Positions 11,960-21,843 are shown, counted from the first letter of the stretch. The stretch: 64,000 bases of DNA from an uncultured Actinomycetes bacterium (GCA_903827945.1 CAIKKN010000031.1:52143-116142); one strand, 5' to 3'. The notes: a model not told the origin generated them from the letters alone. Numbers and translations: made by a program.

Positions 11960-12945
11960 TGTCACTTGGAATTCCTAACCTTGACTCGGGGTTAGAGAGC
12001 GAACTCGTAGCCAATATGGCACGTGTGGAGGAGCTGCTACGTTCCCACATTGTCGGGAAATATCCTCTCGTCATTGAAACCTCTCGCCACTTAGTTGAGG
12101 CTGGTGGAAAGCGCTTGAGACCACTTCTCACACTTCTGGGAGCACAATTTGGTCAGCCGAATAATGAAAAAGTTATTCAAGCCGCAGTTGTTTGCGAACT
12201 AACTCACCTTGCAACTCTTTATCACGATGATGTTATGGATGAAGCGCCCCTTCGCCGTGGAGTAGAAAGTGCAAACAATCGCTGGGGCAATACCGTTGCA
12301 ATCTTGACTGGTGATTATCTTTTTGCAAAGACCTCAGCCCTACTTGCTGATCTTGGTCCGGAAGCAGTTCGCATTCACGCACAAACTTTTGAGCGGCTAG
12401 TCATTGGCCAAATTATGGAGACTCAAGGTCAGACTGAAGGAATGTCACTTCTTGATCACTACACACAAGTGATTGCAGATAAAACGGGTTCTCTTATTGC
12501 AACTAGCGCACGGTACGGAGCGATATTTGCTGGCGCTTCGGCCAAAGACATTGAAATTTTGACTCAATACGGTGAAAAAATTGGGATTCTCTTTCAATTG
12601 GCCGACGACATCATCGATATTGCAAGTGAGACCGACGAATCAGGAAAGACTCCAGGAACAGATCTTCGTGAAGGTGTGCCGACAATGGTCACGGTTCACA
12701 TTCTTGAATCCAACAACCCTGATGACGCAGAGCTAAAAGCGCTGCTTTCAGCTCCTATTCATGATGAGGAGATCGTGGCATCAACGCTCAAGGCGCTTCG
12801 CACTCATACGGCGATGAAGATTTCACGCGATTTGTTAGTTAAATATGCCGATGAAGCGAAGGGTTTGGTTGCTGACCTTAACAATTCACCAGCTAAAGAC
12901 GCTTTAGTCAGCTTGTGCGACGCGATTATTACTCGAACTGCCTGA
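11959..12945 (+). CDS. Polyprenyl (all-trans) diphosphate synthase, quinone side chain
   Basis: The protein (328 aa) joins isopentenyl diphosphate units to an allylic primer, giving the long prenyl tail of menaquinone. The first aspartate-rich motif is HDDVMDEA and the second is LADDIIDIA, with GGKRLRPLL near the N-terminus; all are hallmarks of the trans-prenyltransferase family. I chose the ATG at 11959, fused to the nuoN stop as TAATG. The open frame runs further upstream, but only inside nuoN. Chain length (hepta-, octa- or nonaprenyl) cannot be told from sequence alone. Placing it directly behind complex I links quinone supply to its main consumer. Its 3' end overlaps the convergent transporter gene by 42 bases. 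Confidence 0.92.
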   Translation: MSLGIPNLDSGLESELVANMARVEELLRSHIVGKYPLVIETSRHLVEAGGKRLRPLLTLLGAQFGQPNNEKVIQAAVVCELTHLATLYHDDVMDEAPLRRGVESANNRWGNTVAILTGDYLFAKTSALLADLGPEAVRIHAQTFERLVIGQIMETQGQTEGMSLLDHYTQVIADKTGSLIATSARYGAIFAGASAKDIEILTQYGEKIGILFQLADDIIDIASETDESGKTPGTDLREGVPTMVTVHILESNNPDDAELKALLSAPIHDEEIVASTLKALRTHTAMKISRDLLVKYADEAKGLVADLNNSPAKDALVSLCDAIITRTA

Positions 12946-13812
12946 TTTAACTAAATCTGTTCCCAACGCAATTAGCGCAATCCAAATAATTAGGAATCCT
13001 ACCCATCGCCCAATCGGCATGGCCTCGTGTCTAACTACCACTCCAATTAAGAATTGAATTGTTGGAGTTATGTATTGCAAGAGTCCAATTATGGTAAACG
13101 GCAATCTGTTTGTGGAGCCGTTAAACATTAATAATGGAATTGCCGTTACCGCGCCCGCAAGGATCAAAAGCGCTGTAAGTCCGGCGCTATGTCCAAATTG
13201 ACCTGTGCCTTTTGTGCCCATCCACACCAAGTAACCCCCATAAGGGATGAAAGAAATGATGGTTTCAATTGTGAGACCCTCTAAAGCGCCAAGTCCAAGT
13301 TGCTTCTTGACTAAACTATAGCTACCCCATGAAGTTGCAAGTGCTAATGCAATCCAGGGAGGCCTGCCAAAATCGATTGTCAATATAAGGACACCGATTG
13401 CAGCAACAATTACTGCAAACCACTGCAATTTGCGCATTTTCTCTTTCAAGAGAAGTACTCCAAAAGCAATGATTATTAGGGGATTTATATAATAACCGAG
13501 GGCGCACTCAACAACATGACCATGATTAACTCCCCATATATAAACAAGCCAATTCACTGAAACGAGCGCCGTTGAGAGAGTGAGGCGCTTCATAACGTGG
13601 GGATTTTTTAAGAGCGCCAACGTTGAGGATAGTTTTTTTGTGGCTGCCAGTAATACGACGCAAAATACAAGAGACCATACTGCTCGGTGGGCGACAATTT
13701 CAATGGAATTAGCGGGTTTTAAGAGCGGCCAATAAAGCGGGAATAATCCCCAAGTTGCATATGCTGAAACACCAAGGGTTAAACCTACTTTGTAGTTCCG
13801 TTCGTGACTCAT
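12904..13812 (-). CDS. rarD: EamA/RarD-type drug/metabolite transporter
   Basis: An inner-membrane protein of 302 aa with ten predicted helices in two EamA repeats. GVSAYATWGLFPLYWPLL near the start, AHRAVWSLVF, and GYYINPLIIIAFGVLLLKE in the middle are characteristic of the RarD subfamily. The substrate of RarD proteins is not established. The start ATG sits 13 bases from the yajQ stop in the same direction, so the two are likely co-transcribed. The 3' end overlaps the convergent polyprenyl synthase. Confidence 0.85.
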   Translation of the reverse strand: MSHERNYKVGLTLGVSAYATWGLFPLYWPLLKPANSIEIVAHRAVWSLVFCVVLLAATKKLSSTLALLKNPHVMKRLTLSTALVSVNWLVYIWGVNHGHVVECALGYYINPLIIIAFGVLLLKEKMRKLQWFAVIVAAIGVLILTIDFGRPPWIALALATSWGSYSLVKKQLGLGALEGLTIETIISFIPYGGYLVWMGTKGTGQFGHSAGLTALLILAGAVTAIPLLMFNGSTNRLPFTIIGLLQYITPTIQFLIGVVVRHEAMPIGRWVGFLIIWIALIALGTDLVKSGSSSNNRVAQAD

Positions 13813-13825
13813 CAGGAATCGGGTG

Positions 13826-14314
13826 CTATCTAAAGTTCACGAATTGAACTGCAAACTCCCAAGGAGCTCCTTTGACTTGAGCCATTGCTTCTTGTAAATC
13901 ATCACGGCTCTTACTAACGACGCGGAGTTCATCTCCTTGGATTTGGGTCTTAAGAGATTTAGGACCTTCCTCTTTTAAGAATTTTGCAATCTTCTTAGCA
14001 TTTTCAGTCGAAAGACCTTCTTTTAGATCACAGGAAATCTTATAAATCTTGCCACTGAGTTGTGGATCCTTTGCGTCAAGATGTTTGAGGGAGACACCGC
14101 GTTTGATGAGTTTTTCTTTGAAAACCTCAAGAACGGCTTTCGCACGCTCTTCGCTATCTGCCTCGATATTTACTTTCTCAGTTGTCTTTTCAATCTTCGC
14201 ACCAGTATTTTTGAAATCAAACCTGGTAGCAATTTCTCGATCAGTCTGATTGAACGCGTTATCAACTTCCATGTGATCAATTTTCGAAACAATATCGAAA
14301 CTGGAATCAGCCAT
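13826..14314 (-). CDS. yajQ: YajQ family nucleotide-binding protein (UPF0234)
   Basis: A 162-aa soluble protein of the YajQ family, two RNP-like alpha/beta domains. Family features are SFDIVSKIDHMEVDNAF at the N-terminus and QFVNFR at the very C-terminus. Some homologues bind cyclic di-GMP or nucleic acid; the role here is not known. I chose the ATG preceded by AGGAGG seven bases upstream (complement of 14316-14330). An in-frame ATG further out would add 17 residues with no ribosome site. The gene lies directly behind the NCS1 permease, overlapping its end by 8 bases. Confidence 0.93.
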   Translation of the reverse strand: MADSSFDIVSKIDHMEVDNAFNQTDREIATRFDFKNTGAKIEKTTEKVNIEADSEERAKAVLEVFKEKLIKRGVSLKHLDAKDPQLSGKIYKISCDLKEGLSTENAKKIAKFLKEEGPKSLKTQIQGDELRVVSKSRDDLQEAMAQVKGAPWEFAVQFVNFR

Positions 14315-15731
14315 TTCGACCCTCCTGCTTTCTAATTTCTTTACGTGATAAAAGTATGTGTCCAAGGAAGCCTATAACTAAAGCAAAAATAATGCCTACG
14401 TTTGCATAGGCCCACGAACCTGTTTTCCCACCTATTGCCCCCATGAAGTAGCCCTGCCAAGACAACCACGAGGCAAAACTGTTGGTGACGAAGCCCCACC
14501 CGATTATCGAACCAATTACTAGCAAACTTGTGGATCGCACGTTCCAAGAGCCATAGCGACCAGATGGCTTGAATAATTCATCTTCGGCATAATCTTTTTT
14601 ACGCAGAATCACATCTGCAACGAAAATGGCCGACCAGACAGCGATTGGGACTCCCAGGGTGATGAGAAATCCTTGAAACGGCCCAAAGAAATCTTTCTTT
14701 ATCCAAACAATATAAATAGTTCCGAGGGTCATGATTGCGCCATCGATCGACGCTGCAATATGCCTCTTTACCGGCAATCCGATTGTGACAAGAGCAATTC
14801 CTGAAGAGTAGAGGTCAAGAATTGAGCCACCGATTAAGCCCAGTACCGCCACGAGAGCGAAGGGAATGAGATACCAAGTGGGCAGTAACGTTGTAAGGGC
14901 CCCGATGGGATCCGCGGCTATCTTGCCGTTCATTTCAGAGCTACTTCCTGCTAGAGCGCTGCCATAAATGACCAGAAGAACCGGAACGATAGATGCACCA
15001 AAAACTGTCCAACCCACAACAGCTCTGCTCGAAGTGTTTCGCGGCAAGTATCGAGAATAATCCGCTGCCGAATTTACCCAACCAAGGCCTATGCCGGTAA
15101 TTCCAAAGATCATCGCCCCAATAAACGCCTGCAGGTTTCCATGGTGAATGTGAGAGACGAGGGACCATTTAATTGAGTGTGCTGTCAATGCAATATATCC
15201 GATTGTTAAAACAATCGTAGCGAGAGTTAACAAACGCTGGATGCGCATAATTGTTTTGAAACCCAGAACTCCACCGAAAATTGTCAATCCGGCAGAAAGA
15301 ACAAACCCTATAACTGCTGAGAGATTATGGTTAATGTGACCAACTCGAACAAACACTGTTTGAAAAGCAAGAGTTGCAAGAGAAACAAGAACCGTTTCCC
15401 ATCCTACAAAAATTAAATACGAGAGAAATCCGGGAATAACATTCCCTTTAACTCCAAAAGCTGCGCGAGAAAGAGTCAGCGTCGGTGCATTTGCGCGTTT
15501 TCCAGCGAGTGAACTCACTCCAACAAGAACAAAAGAGCCGACTGTTCCTACGGCTGCCGCGAATGTCGCTTGCCAAAACGAGATGCCAAAACCCAGAAAG
15601 AAAGAGCCGTATGAAAGTGCTAGAAATGAAACGTTTCCAGCTGCCCAAGGCCAAAACAATGAGCGAGCAGAACCATGCCGCTCATGGGTTTCAATGAAAT
15701 TTGCACCGTTAAGTTCAATTCGTGAAGTCAT
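14307..15731 (-). CDS. NCS1 family cytosine/purine permease
   Basis: A membrane protein of 474 aa with about twelve hydrophobic segments. The N-terminal pattern (IELNGANFIETHERHGS, then FWPWAAGNVSFLALSYG) matches the nucleobase:cation symporter-1 family of CodB-like permeases, which take up cytosine, hydantoins, allantoin or purines. The substrate is uncertain, but it stands beside the nucleoside-use region, which favours a nucleobase. It is transcribed divergently from deoC across a 67-base gap. yajQ follows with an 8-base overlap. Confidence 0.85.
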   Translation of the reverse strand: MTSRIELNGANFIETHERHGSARSLFWPWAAGNVSFLALSYGSFFLGFGISFWQATFAAAVGTVGSFVLVGVSSLAGKRANAPTLTLSRAAFGVKGNVIPGFLSYLIFVGWETVLVSLATLAFQTVFVRVGHINHNLSAVIGFVLSAGLTIFGGVLGFKTIMRIQRLLTLATIVLTIGYIALTAHSIKWSLVSHIHHGNLQAFIGAMIFGITGIGLGWVNSAADYSRYLPRNTSSRAVVGWTVFGASIVPVLLVIYGSALAGSSSEMNGKIAADPIGALTTLLPTWYLIPFALVAVLGLIGGSILDLYSSGIALVTIGLPVKRHIAASIDGAIMTLGTIYIVWIKKDFFGPFQGFLITLGVPIAVWSAIFVADVILRKKDYAEDELFKPSGRYGSWNVRSTSLLVIGSIIGWGFVTNSFASWLSWQGYFMGAIGGKTGSWAYANVGIIFALVIGFLGHILLSRKEIRKQEGRNG

Positions 15732-15798
15732 TGGAGGATTCTAGTGGAGTAACGCTATATGGCTTGATGGCGGGCGCAACTGCGACTAGATTGAGCAT

Positions 15799-16758
15799 GT
15801 GCTTTTAAATAGCGTCAGCGTTGATGAACTCGCCCGAGATGAAGAATCTCTCAAGCGTTTTCTACGTACCTTACCGCCAGTTGATCAGGTGGGAGTTGAA
15901 GGGCGAGCTGCAATGCTTTCTACGCGGTCTATCAAGAACGCAAGCAAGAATTTCGCAATTGATTTAGCAATCCGCATGGTTGATCTCACGACTTTAGAAG
16001 GGGCGGACACCCCGGGGAAAGTTAAGGCTTTGTGCAATAAAGCTGTAAGACCAGATCCCACTGATTCAACAGTCCCGCATGTTGGCGCGGTTTGTGTTTA
16101 TAACGACATGGTTTCAATAGCTCGTGCGCATTTGGATTCGATTGGCGGTCACGATGTACCTGTTGCCGCAGTCTCTACAGCCTTCCCATCTGGACGGGCA
16201 AGTCAGGCAGTAAAGATTCAAGATACGAAAGACGCTCTTGATGCCGGAGCCGGTGAAATCGATATGGTTATTGATCGTGGAGCTTTTCTCTCTGGCCGCT
16301 ACGGTGAAGTTTTTGACGAAATAAAACTTATCAAATCTCTTTGTGGAGAAAAGGCGCACCTCAAAGTCATATTTGAAACGGGAGAACTCGTTACATACGA
16401 CAACGTGCGGAAAGCCTCCTTTATGGCGATGTTAGCTGGAGCGGATTTCATCAAGACGAGTACTGGAAAAGTTGCTCCTGCAGCAACACCCCCAGTGGTA
16501 CTCGTGATGTTGGAAGCAGTTCGTGATTTTCACATAATGACAGGTCGCAAAGTTGGAGTTAAACCAGCTGGCGGAATTCGAACAACAAAAGACGCTATCA
16601 AGCAATTAGTTTTGGTTAATGAAACCGCCGGCGAAGAATGGCTTTCACCGAACCTTTTCCGTATCGGGGCAAGTGCTTTACTCAATGACCTACTCATGCA
16701 ACGAATGAAGATGCGCGATGGTCGCTACTCAAGTAGCAACTACGTCACGCTGGACTAG
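15799..16758 (+). CDS. deoC: Deoxyribose-phosphate aldolase (long, animal-like form)
   Basis: DeoC splits 2-deoxyribose-5-phosphate into glyceraldehyde-3-phosphate and acetaldehyde. At 319 aa it is longer than the roughly 220-260 aa of many bacterial enzymes and resembles the animal-type DERA. It shows LIKSLCG..LKVIFETGEL for the conserved acid/lysine strand and GADFIKTSTGKVAP, where the Lys forms the Schiff base. The start is GTG at 15799; an overlapping ATG two bases earlier runs into a stop at once. The two aldehyde dehydrogenase genes follow, consistent with disposal of acetaldehyde. It opens the plus-strand half of the nucleoside region. Confidence 0.94.
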   Translation: MLLNSVSVDELARDEESLKRFLRTLPPVDQVGVEGRAAMLSTRSIKNASKNFAIDLAIRMVDLTTLEGADTPGKVKALCNKAVRPDPTDSTVPHVGAVCVYNDMVSIARAHLDSIGGHDVPVAAVSTAFPSGRASQAVKIQDTKDALDAGAGEIDMVIDRGAFLSGRYGEVFDEIKLIKSLCGEKAHLKVIFETGELVTYDNVRKASFMAMLAGADFIKTSTGKVAPAATPPVVLVMLEAVRDFHIMTGRKVGVKPAGGIRTTKDAIKQLVLVNETAGEEWLSPNLFRIGASALLNDLLMQRMKMRDGRYSSSNYVTLD

Positions 16759-16767
16759 AAGGTAGAT

Positions 16768-18210
16768 ATGACTAAATTCGAATATGCCCCCGCACCTGAG
16801 TCGACGTCAATTGTTGATCTCAAGAGTGAGTACGGATTGTTTATTAATGGAAAGTTTGTGGCCCCTAAAGGTGGGAAGACTTTTGTAACAATTAACCCAG
16901 CAAATGAAAAAATCTTGGCAAAAGTAGCTTATGCCAGCAATTCGGATGTTGATAAGGCTGTAATCGCTGCTACTGAAGCTTTTAAGAAGACCTGGTCTAG
17001 AACTTCTCCATCTGAAAGAGGTAAGTACCTCTACCGTATTGCCAGAATTCTGCAGGAGCGCGCCCGAGAGTTTGCAGTTCTTGAGACTATGGATAATGGA
17101 AAACCAATTCGCGAGACCCGCGATATCGATATTCCGTTGGCTGCAGCGCACTTCTTTTATCACGCTGGTTGGGCAGATAAGTTGGAATTTGCTGGAGTTG
17201 GAAGCAATCCAAAGCCCCATGGTGTTGTTGGACAGATTATCCCTTGGAATTTTCCCCTGCTCATGCTTGCATGGAAAGTCGCACCTGCATTGGCAACAGG
17301 AAACACGGTCGTATTAAAGCCAGCAGAAACTACTCCGTTAACAGCTCTTCTATTTGCAGAAGTTTGTCAACAAGCAGGATTACCTGCAGGTGTTCTTAAT
17401 ATAGTTACTGGCGATGGAGCGACAGGTGCTTATCTTGTTAACCATCCGGGAATACAAAAAATTGCTTTTACTGGATCAACGCAGGTCGGCAAAGGAATTG
17501 CCAGAGCTATTTCTGGGACAAGTAAAGCCCTTACTCTAGAACTTGGTGGAAAAGGCGCGAATATTATTTATGATGATGCAGCAATCGATGAGGCTGTCGA
17601 AGGAATTATTAGCGGAATATTCTTTAATCAAGGACATGTGTGCTGCGCGGGATCTCGTTTATTAGTTCAAGAGAGCGTTCTTGATGAAGTTACGGAAAAA
17701 TTAAAGCGTCGCATGTCTTTGATTCGCGTGGGCGATCCGCTCGACAAGAACACTGATCTTGGTGCAATCAATAGCAAGGCTCAACTTGAAAAGATTCATG
17801 AACTCGCCAATTCTGGTGATTCTGAAGGCGCGCAACGCTGGAGCCCAGAATGCGAACTTCCCGGAGCAGGATTTTGGTTCAAACCCACAATATTTAGTGG
17901 AGTTGCACAATCTCATCGAATTGCTCGCGAGGAGATCTTTGGGCCGGTTCTTTCAATATTGACCTTTAGAACCCCTCAAGAAGCGATTGAGAAAGCGAAT
18001 AACACCCCATTTGGGCTCTCGGCAGGTATCTGGACTGACAAGGGATCAAAGATTCTCTGGACAGCGCAGAGACTGAAGGCTGGCGTTATCTGGGCTAATA
18101 CATTTAACAAATTTGACCCTGCAAGCCCATTTGGTGGCTACAAAGAATCAGGCTGGGGACGAGAAGGTGGACGTCACGGTCTTGCAGCATATGTAAAGGT
18201 GGCTAAATAA
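16768..18210 (+). CDS. Aldehyde dehydrogenase (NAD-dependent)
   Basis: A full-length ALDH of 480 aa. IIPWNFPLLMLAWK and VLKPAETTPLTALLF make up the cofactor-binding part. FTGSTQVGKGIA and LELGGKGANII (general-base Glu near residue 258) are present. The nucleophilic Cys lies in NQGHVCCAG near residue 292. AGGT seven bases before the ATG is the ribosome site. Its place behind deoC suggests it oxidises the acetaldehyde released from deoxyribose-5-phosphate to acetate; this is inferred from context. The stop is immediately followed by the ATG of the half-length ALDH-like gene. Confidence 0.92.
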   Translation: MTKFEYAPAPESTSIVDLKSEYGLFINGKFVAPKGGKTFVTINPANEKILAKVAYASNSDVDKAVIAATEAFKKTWSRTSPSERGKYLYRIARILQERAREFAVLETMDNGKPIRETRDIDIPLAAAHFFYHAGWADKLEFAGVGSNPKPHGVVGQIIPWNFPLLMLAWKVAPALATGNTVVLKPAETTPLTALLFAEVCQQAGLPAGVLNIVTGDGATGAYLVNHPGIQKIAFTGSTQVGKGIARAISGTSKALTLELGGKGANIIYDDAAIDEAVEGIISGIFFNQGHVCCAGSRLLVQESVLDEVTEKLKRRMSLIRVGDPLDKNTDLGAINSKAQLEKIHELANSGDSEGAQRWSPECELPGAGFWFKPTIFSGVAQSHRIAREEIFGPVLSILTFRTPQEAIEKANNTPFGLSAGIWTDKGSKILWTAQRLKAGVIWANTFNKFDPASPFGGYKESGWGREGGRHGLAAYVKVAK

Positions 18211-19053
18211 ATGGCGCGCATCGATGTTCTTAAGACTTACAAGCTTTATATAAATGGAGCCTTCCCTCGCGGAGAATCTGGCCGTGTTTATGAAGTTAAA
18301 GATAGCAAAGGCGCATTTCTAGCCAACCCTTGTCAAGCATCACGAAAAGATTTACGTGAAGCGGTTGTTGCCGCTCGCGCTGCTCAAAATGGCTGGGTGA
18401 GCGCTACCGCATATTTGCGTGGTCAGATTCTGTACCGCGCCGCAGAAATGATGCAAGCGCGCAAATCAGAATTTGTAGATGCAATCATCGCACTTGAAGG
18501 AAAGAGTCCTAAAGCTGCAAGCGACGAAGTTGATTCTGCGATAGATACGTGGGTTTGGTATGCGGGTTGGAGCGACAAGGTTTCAACAATTGCAGGTTCT
18601 ACTAATCAAGTTTCTGGACCTTTCTACAACTTCACAATTCCTGAAGCGGTGGGAGTGGTCACTATATTTGCTGAAGCAAAATCAACTCTTCTCTCACTTG
18701 TAAGTTCAATTGGCGCAGCCATATCAACCGGTAATACTTGCATTGTTATTGCGGCAGAAAAAGCACCTCTGACCGCAATTACGTTGGCTGAGGTACTTGC
18801 GACGAGTGATCTTCCACATGGGGTTGTGAATATCTTGACTGGAAAATCGGCCGAACTAGTTTCATGGGTTGGTTCACACATGGATATTGATGCGGTTGAT
18901 GTTTCTGGTCTTACAAAGAAACAAGAAGCGGATGTAAGACTTGAAGGGGCTGAAAATTTAAAGCGGATTCACCGGTTTACAGAAGTTCGCTCTGCTCAAA
19001 GAATCTTGTCGTTTGTTGAAAATAAAACCGTTTGGCATCCAATCGGCATTTAG
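18211..19053 (+). CDS. Half-length aldehyde-dehydrogenase-like protein (catalytic domain missing)
   Basis: This 280-aa protein matches only the N-terminal, cofactor-binding half of an ALDH: KLYINGAFPRGESGRVYEV, the WVWYAGWSDK segment, then VVTIFAEAKSTLLSLVSS and IAAEKAPLTAI. It ends after a short tail. The LELGG general base, the nucleophilic Cys and the whole catalytic and oligomerisation part are absent. It cannot be a frameshift of a longer gene, since the convergent add gene begins on the next base. Key cofactor residues also differ (IAAEKA where an active enzyme has KPAE), so it may not be active on its own. It may be a partner of the preceding ALDH, or a decaying duplicate; an intact frame with an ordinary start favours the first. 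Confidence 0.8.
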   Translation: MARIDVLKTYKLYINGAFPRGESGRVYEVKDSKGAFLANPCQASRKDLREAVVAARAAQNGWVSATAYLRGQILYRAAEMMQARKSEFVDAIIALEGKSPKAASDEVDSAIDTWVWYAGWSDKVSTIAGSTNQVSGPFYNFTIPEAVGVVTIFAEAKSTLLSLVSSIGAAISTGNTCIVIAAEKAPLTAITLAEVLATSDLPHGVVNILTGKSAELVSWVGSHMDIDAVDVSGLTKKQEADVRLEGAENLKRIHRFTEVRSAQRILSFVENKTVWHPIGI

Positions 19054-20157
19054 TTATTCAGCAGCTATTTTTGCGTAGGCTGGTTTAACAACCTCATCGA
19101 TGATTTTGAGACGTTCATCAAAAGGAATAAAAGAACTTTTTAAGGCATTTATTGTGACTCGCTGAAGGTCTTGGAAAGTCCAATCAAAGGCGCCAACCAC
19201 TTGTTCCATCTCGTAGGACATTGATGTGCGGCTCATTAAACGATTATCGGTATTTAGCGTTACACGGAAACGTAGCTTAGATAAAAGTCCAATGGGGTGG
19301 GATTTTATGTCTTTTACTGCGCCGGTTTGTAAATTAGAAGTCGGGCAAAGTTCTAGGGGAATACGTCGGTCTTTTACGTAGGCGGCAAGTTGCCCCAGCT
19401 TTGGAGTTGGCCCACTGACATCAATATCATCGATAATTCGAACTCCGTGTCCAAGTCTTTCCGCACCACACATTTGAATTGCTTGCCAGATAGATGGCAA
19501 GCCGTATGCCTCACCAGCGTGAATTGTAAAGTGAGCATCTTCTTGGCGAAGGTAATTAAAAGTTTCTAATTGATTTGTTGGTGGAAATCCATCTTCAGGG
19601 CCAGCGATATCGAAACCAACTACGCCTTTTTCACGATATTCCACAACTTTTTCGGCAACTTCTTGTGCAACGTCATTTTGGCGAAGAGCGCAGAGGAGGG
19701 ATTCGACTCGTATTGTGAAACCTTCTTGTGCTGCATCTTTCTCGCCTAGGCGATATCCATCAATAGTTGCTTGGATAATTTCATCGAGGCTAAGTCCATT
19801 TTGAGTGAAAAGTTCTGGAGCGCCTCTAACTTCTGCATAGACAACCCCGTCACGTGCTAAATCAAGAGCGCATTCTCGAGCAACTCGAATAATATCTTCA
19901 CGAGTTTGCATGACGGCAACGGTATGTTCGAAAGTTTCCAAGTAGCGCTCGAGGGATCCTGAATTACATGACTCCTCAAACCAATCAGCAAGTTTTACTG
20001 GATCAGTCGATGGCAAGGTATAGCCAATTCGCGCGGCTATATCGATGATGGTTTGAGGGCGCAGTCCACCGTCAAGGTGATCGTGCAAGAGAACTTTTGG
20101 AAGTCGCTTAATTTGCTCGTGAGTGGGCTTCTTAGTGAGTGACAATTTATCCTTCAA
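19054..20157 (-). CDS. add: Adenosine deaminase
   Basis: Adenosine deaminase (367 aa) converts (deoxy)adenosine to (deoxy)inosine using zinc. [10 protein letters not shown] carries the HxH zinc pair. [12 protein letters not shown] holds the third zinc His and the catalytic Glu region. GHGVRI and [10 protein letters not shown] supply the base His and the Asp pair near the C-terminus. [13 protein letters not shown] is the actinobacterial variant of the usual PKxELHVHLDG. It is the last gene of the nucleoside series; its start overlaps the deoA end by 11 bases. It ends tail-to-tail with the half-ALDH gene with no base between. Confidence 0.94.
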   Translation of the reverse strand: MKDKLSLTKKPTHEQIKRLPKVLLHDHLDGGLRPQTIIDIAARIGYTLPSTDPVKLADWFEESCNSGSLERYLETFEHTVAVMQTREDIIRVARECALDLARDGVVYAEVRGAPELFTQNGLSLDEIIQATIDGYRLGEKDAAQEGFTIRVESLLCALRQNDVAQEVAEKVVEYREKGVVGFDIAGPEDGFPPTNQLETFNYLRQEDAHFTIHAGEAYGLPSIWQAIQMCGAERLGHGVRIIDDIDVSGPTPKLGQLAAYVKDRRIPLELCPTSNLQTGAVKDIKSHPIGLLSKLRFRVTLNTDNRLMSRTSMSYEMEQVVGAFDWTFQDLQRVTINALKSSFIPFDERLKIIDEVVKPAYAKIAAE

Positions 20158-21442
20158 TTCGGTCGATAATTAAGGGTAGGCGATGAATCGGATCGGTTTG
20201 CGAACCTATCGTGAACGAAGCGCTAAGTGCTTCTAAAGCTCTATCAAATCGGGGGCTTTCATCAGTGTGCAGGGTATAAAGCGGAGAACCTGCTTGGATA
20301 TGTTCGCCCGGCTTTGCGTGTATTTCAATACCTGCGCCAAGTTGGAGTTTTTCACCTTGCACTGCCCGTCCTGCGCCTAAGCGCCATGCAGCAATTCCAA
20401 CTGACATTGCATCCATGTGGGTTACAACTCCCGAAGTGGGAGCTAGAAATTCTTGACTCTCTTTTGCTACAGGAAGCTTTCCGTCTGGATCTCCACCTTG
20501 CGCTGAAATCATGCGGCGCCAGTGGTCCATTGCAGCGCCATTTTTCAGGGCATCTGCAGGATCCATCAGGGGAGTGATTTTTGCGGCATCCAACATTTCG
20601 CGAGCAAAAATTACTGTCAACTCGACGATGTCACTTGGGCCGCCACCAGCTAAGACCTCGACAGATTCACGAACTTCAAGGGCGTTACCAGCGGTTAGAC
20701 CTAGCGGAATATCCATTGCAGTAACGAGTGCGCGAGTCGTAACTCCAGCGCGTTTGCCGAGTTCAACCATGGTCCGTGCAAGTTCGCGTGCATCATCAGG
20801 GTCACTCATGAAAGCTCCAGACCCCGTCTTTACATCCAAAATCAGCGCGCTTGTACCTTCGGCGATCTTTTTGCTCATGATGCTTGAAGCAATGAGGGGA
20901 ATTGCCTGCACGGTTGCAGTGACATCTCGAAGTGCATACAACTTTTTGTCGGCAGGGGCCAGACCCGCACCAGCCGCGCAAATTACCGCACCGACATCTT
21001 GCAAGACCTTCAACATTTCTGCATTTGTAAGTGATGCACGCCAACCAGGTATTGATTCCAATTTATCGAGCGTTCCTCCTGTGTGGCCAAGCCCGCGTCC
21101 AGATAATTGCGGAACTGCGCCACCACATGCTGCAACGAGAGGAGCCAACGGAAGAGTGATTTTGTCGCCGACTCCACCTGTTGAATGCTTATCAACTGTT
21201 GGGCGAGAAAGCGCCGACCAATTCATTCGTTCTCCTGAATTAATCATTGCATCAGTCCAGCGCGATATTTCTCGTGAATTCATACCATTGAGCAAGATTG
21301 CCATGAGGAGCGCCGACATCTGTTCGTCAGCTACAACTCCGCGCGTATAAGCGTCGATAATCCAATCAATATGAGCATCTGATAATTCGTGCTTATCTCT
21401 TTTTGCGCTGATTACTTCAACAGCTGCAAATGGTTCACTCAT
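20147..21442 (-). CDS. deoA: Thymidine phosphorylase
   Basis: A pyrimidine-nucleoside phosphorylase (431 aa) that splits thymidine or deoxyuridine with phosphate to the base and deoxyribose-1-phosphate. The signature [20 protein letters not shown] is the phosphate-binding loop. [20 protein letters not shown] is the other family signature, and the C-terminal PYNP domain is complete. It overlaps cdd by 4 bases upstream. Together with cdd and deoC it forms the usual route from deoxycytidine/thymidine to central metabolism; phosphopentomutase, also needed, is not in the window. Confidence 0.95.
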   Translation of the reverse strand: MSEPFAAVEVISAKRDKHELSDAHIDWIIDAYTRGVVADEQMSALLMAILLNGMNSREISRWTDAMINSGERMNWSALSRPTVDKHSTGGVGDKITLPLAPLVAACGGAVPQLSGRGLGHTGGTLDKLESIPGWRASLTNAEMLKVLQDVGAVICAAGAGLAPADKKLYALRDVTATVQAIPLIASSIMSKKIAEGTSALILDVKTGSGAFMSDPDDARELARTMVELGKRAGVTTRALVTAMDIPLGLTAGNALEVRESVEVLAGGGPSDIVELTVIFAREMLDAAKITPLMDPADALKNGAAMDHWRRMISAQGGDPDGKLPVAKESQEFLAPTSGVVTHMDAMSVGIAAWRLGAGRAVQGEKLQLGAGIEIHAKPGEHIQAGSPLYTLHTDESPRFDRALEALSASFTIGSQTDPIHRLPLIIDRIEG

Positions 21443-21843
21443 TTCTTATGTTCCTCTAAATCGTCAGGTCCAAATGCCCATGGCAGCAAGGTGGACATAG
21501 GTGTTGGCCCATCGGGGGTCATAAATAGGCAATCATTTCCACCATGTTCAAAAAGTAGTTGTCGGCAACGACCGCATGGTGAAAGGAAATTTCCATTGCT
21601 ATCGACGCAGACTGCTGCGATCAAACGCCCTCCACCGGAAGCGATTAAGTTTGATACCAATCCACACTCGGCACAGAGTCCCAACCCATAGCTCGCATTT
21701 TCAACATTACAACCCGTGACAATGCGCCCGTCACTTACAAGGGCGGCTACGCCAACTGGGAATTTTGAATACGGAGCATATGCTTTCAACATAATTTCTT
21801 TCGCTTCATTATGAAGAAGTTCCCAATTAATAGATGTCATCAA
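21439..21843 (-). CDS. cdd: Cytidine deaminase
   Basis: A homotetramer-type cytidine deaminase of 134 aa, turning (deoxy)cytidine into (deoxy)uridine. The zinc site is complete: NVENASYGLGLCAECGL gives the first Cys with the catalytic Glu close by, and PCGRCRQLL gives the PCxxC pair. APYSKFPVGVAAL is the usual N-terminal stretch. It overlaps deoA downstream and the permease gene upstream by 4 bases each, so it belongs to the same transcript as the importer. Confidence 0.95.
   Translation of the reverse strand: MMTSINWELLHNEAKEIMLKAYAPYSKFPVGVAALVSDGRIVTGCNVENASYGLGLCAECGLVSNLIASGGGRLIAAVCVDSNGNFLSPCGRCRQLLFEHGGNDCLFMTPDGPTPMSTLLPWAFGPDDLEEHKK

Noticed and set aside
18211..19100. Frameshift as cause of the half-length ALDH
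   Set aside because: Past the stop the sequence is the coding region of the convergent add gene, and no ALDH catalytic domain can be found in any frame, so the missing part is absent, not shifted.
20511..21350. Long open frame (279 codons) on the plus strand inside deoA
   Set aside because: It lies wholly antisense to a clear thymidine phosphorylase, is Ser/Arg/Pro-rich without any domain, and has no ribosome site.
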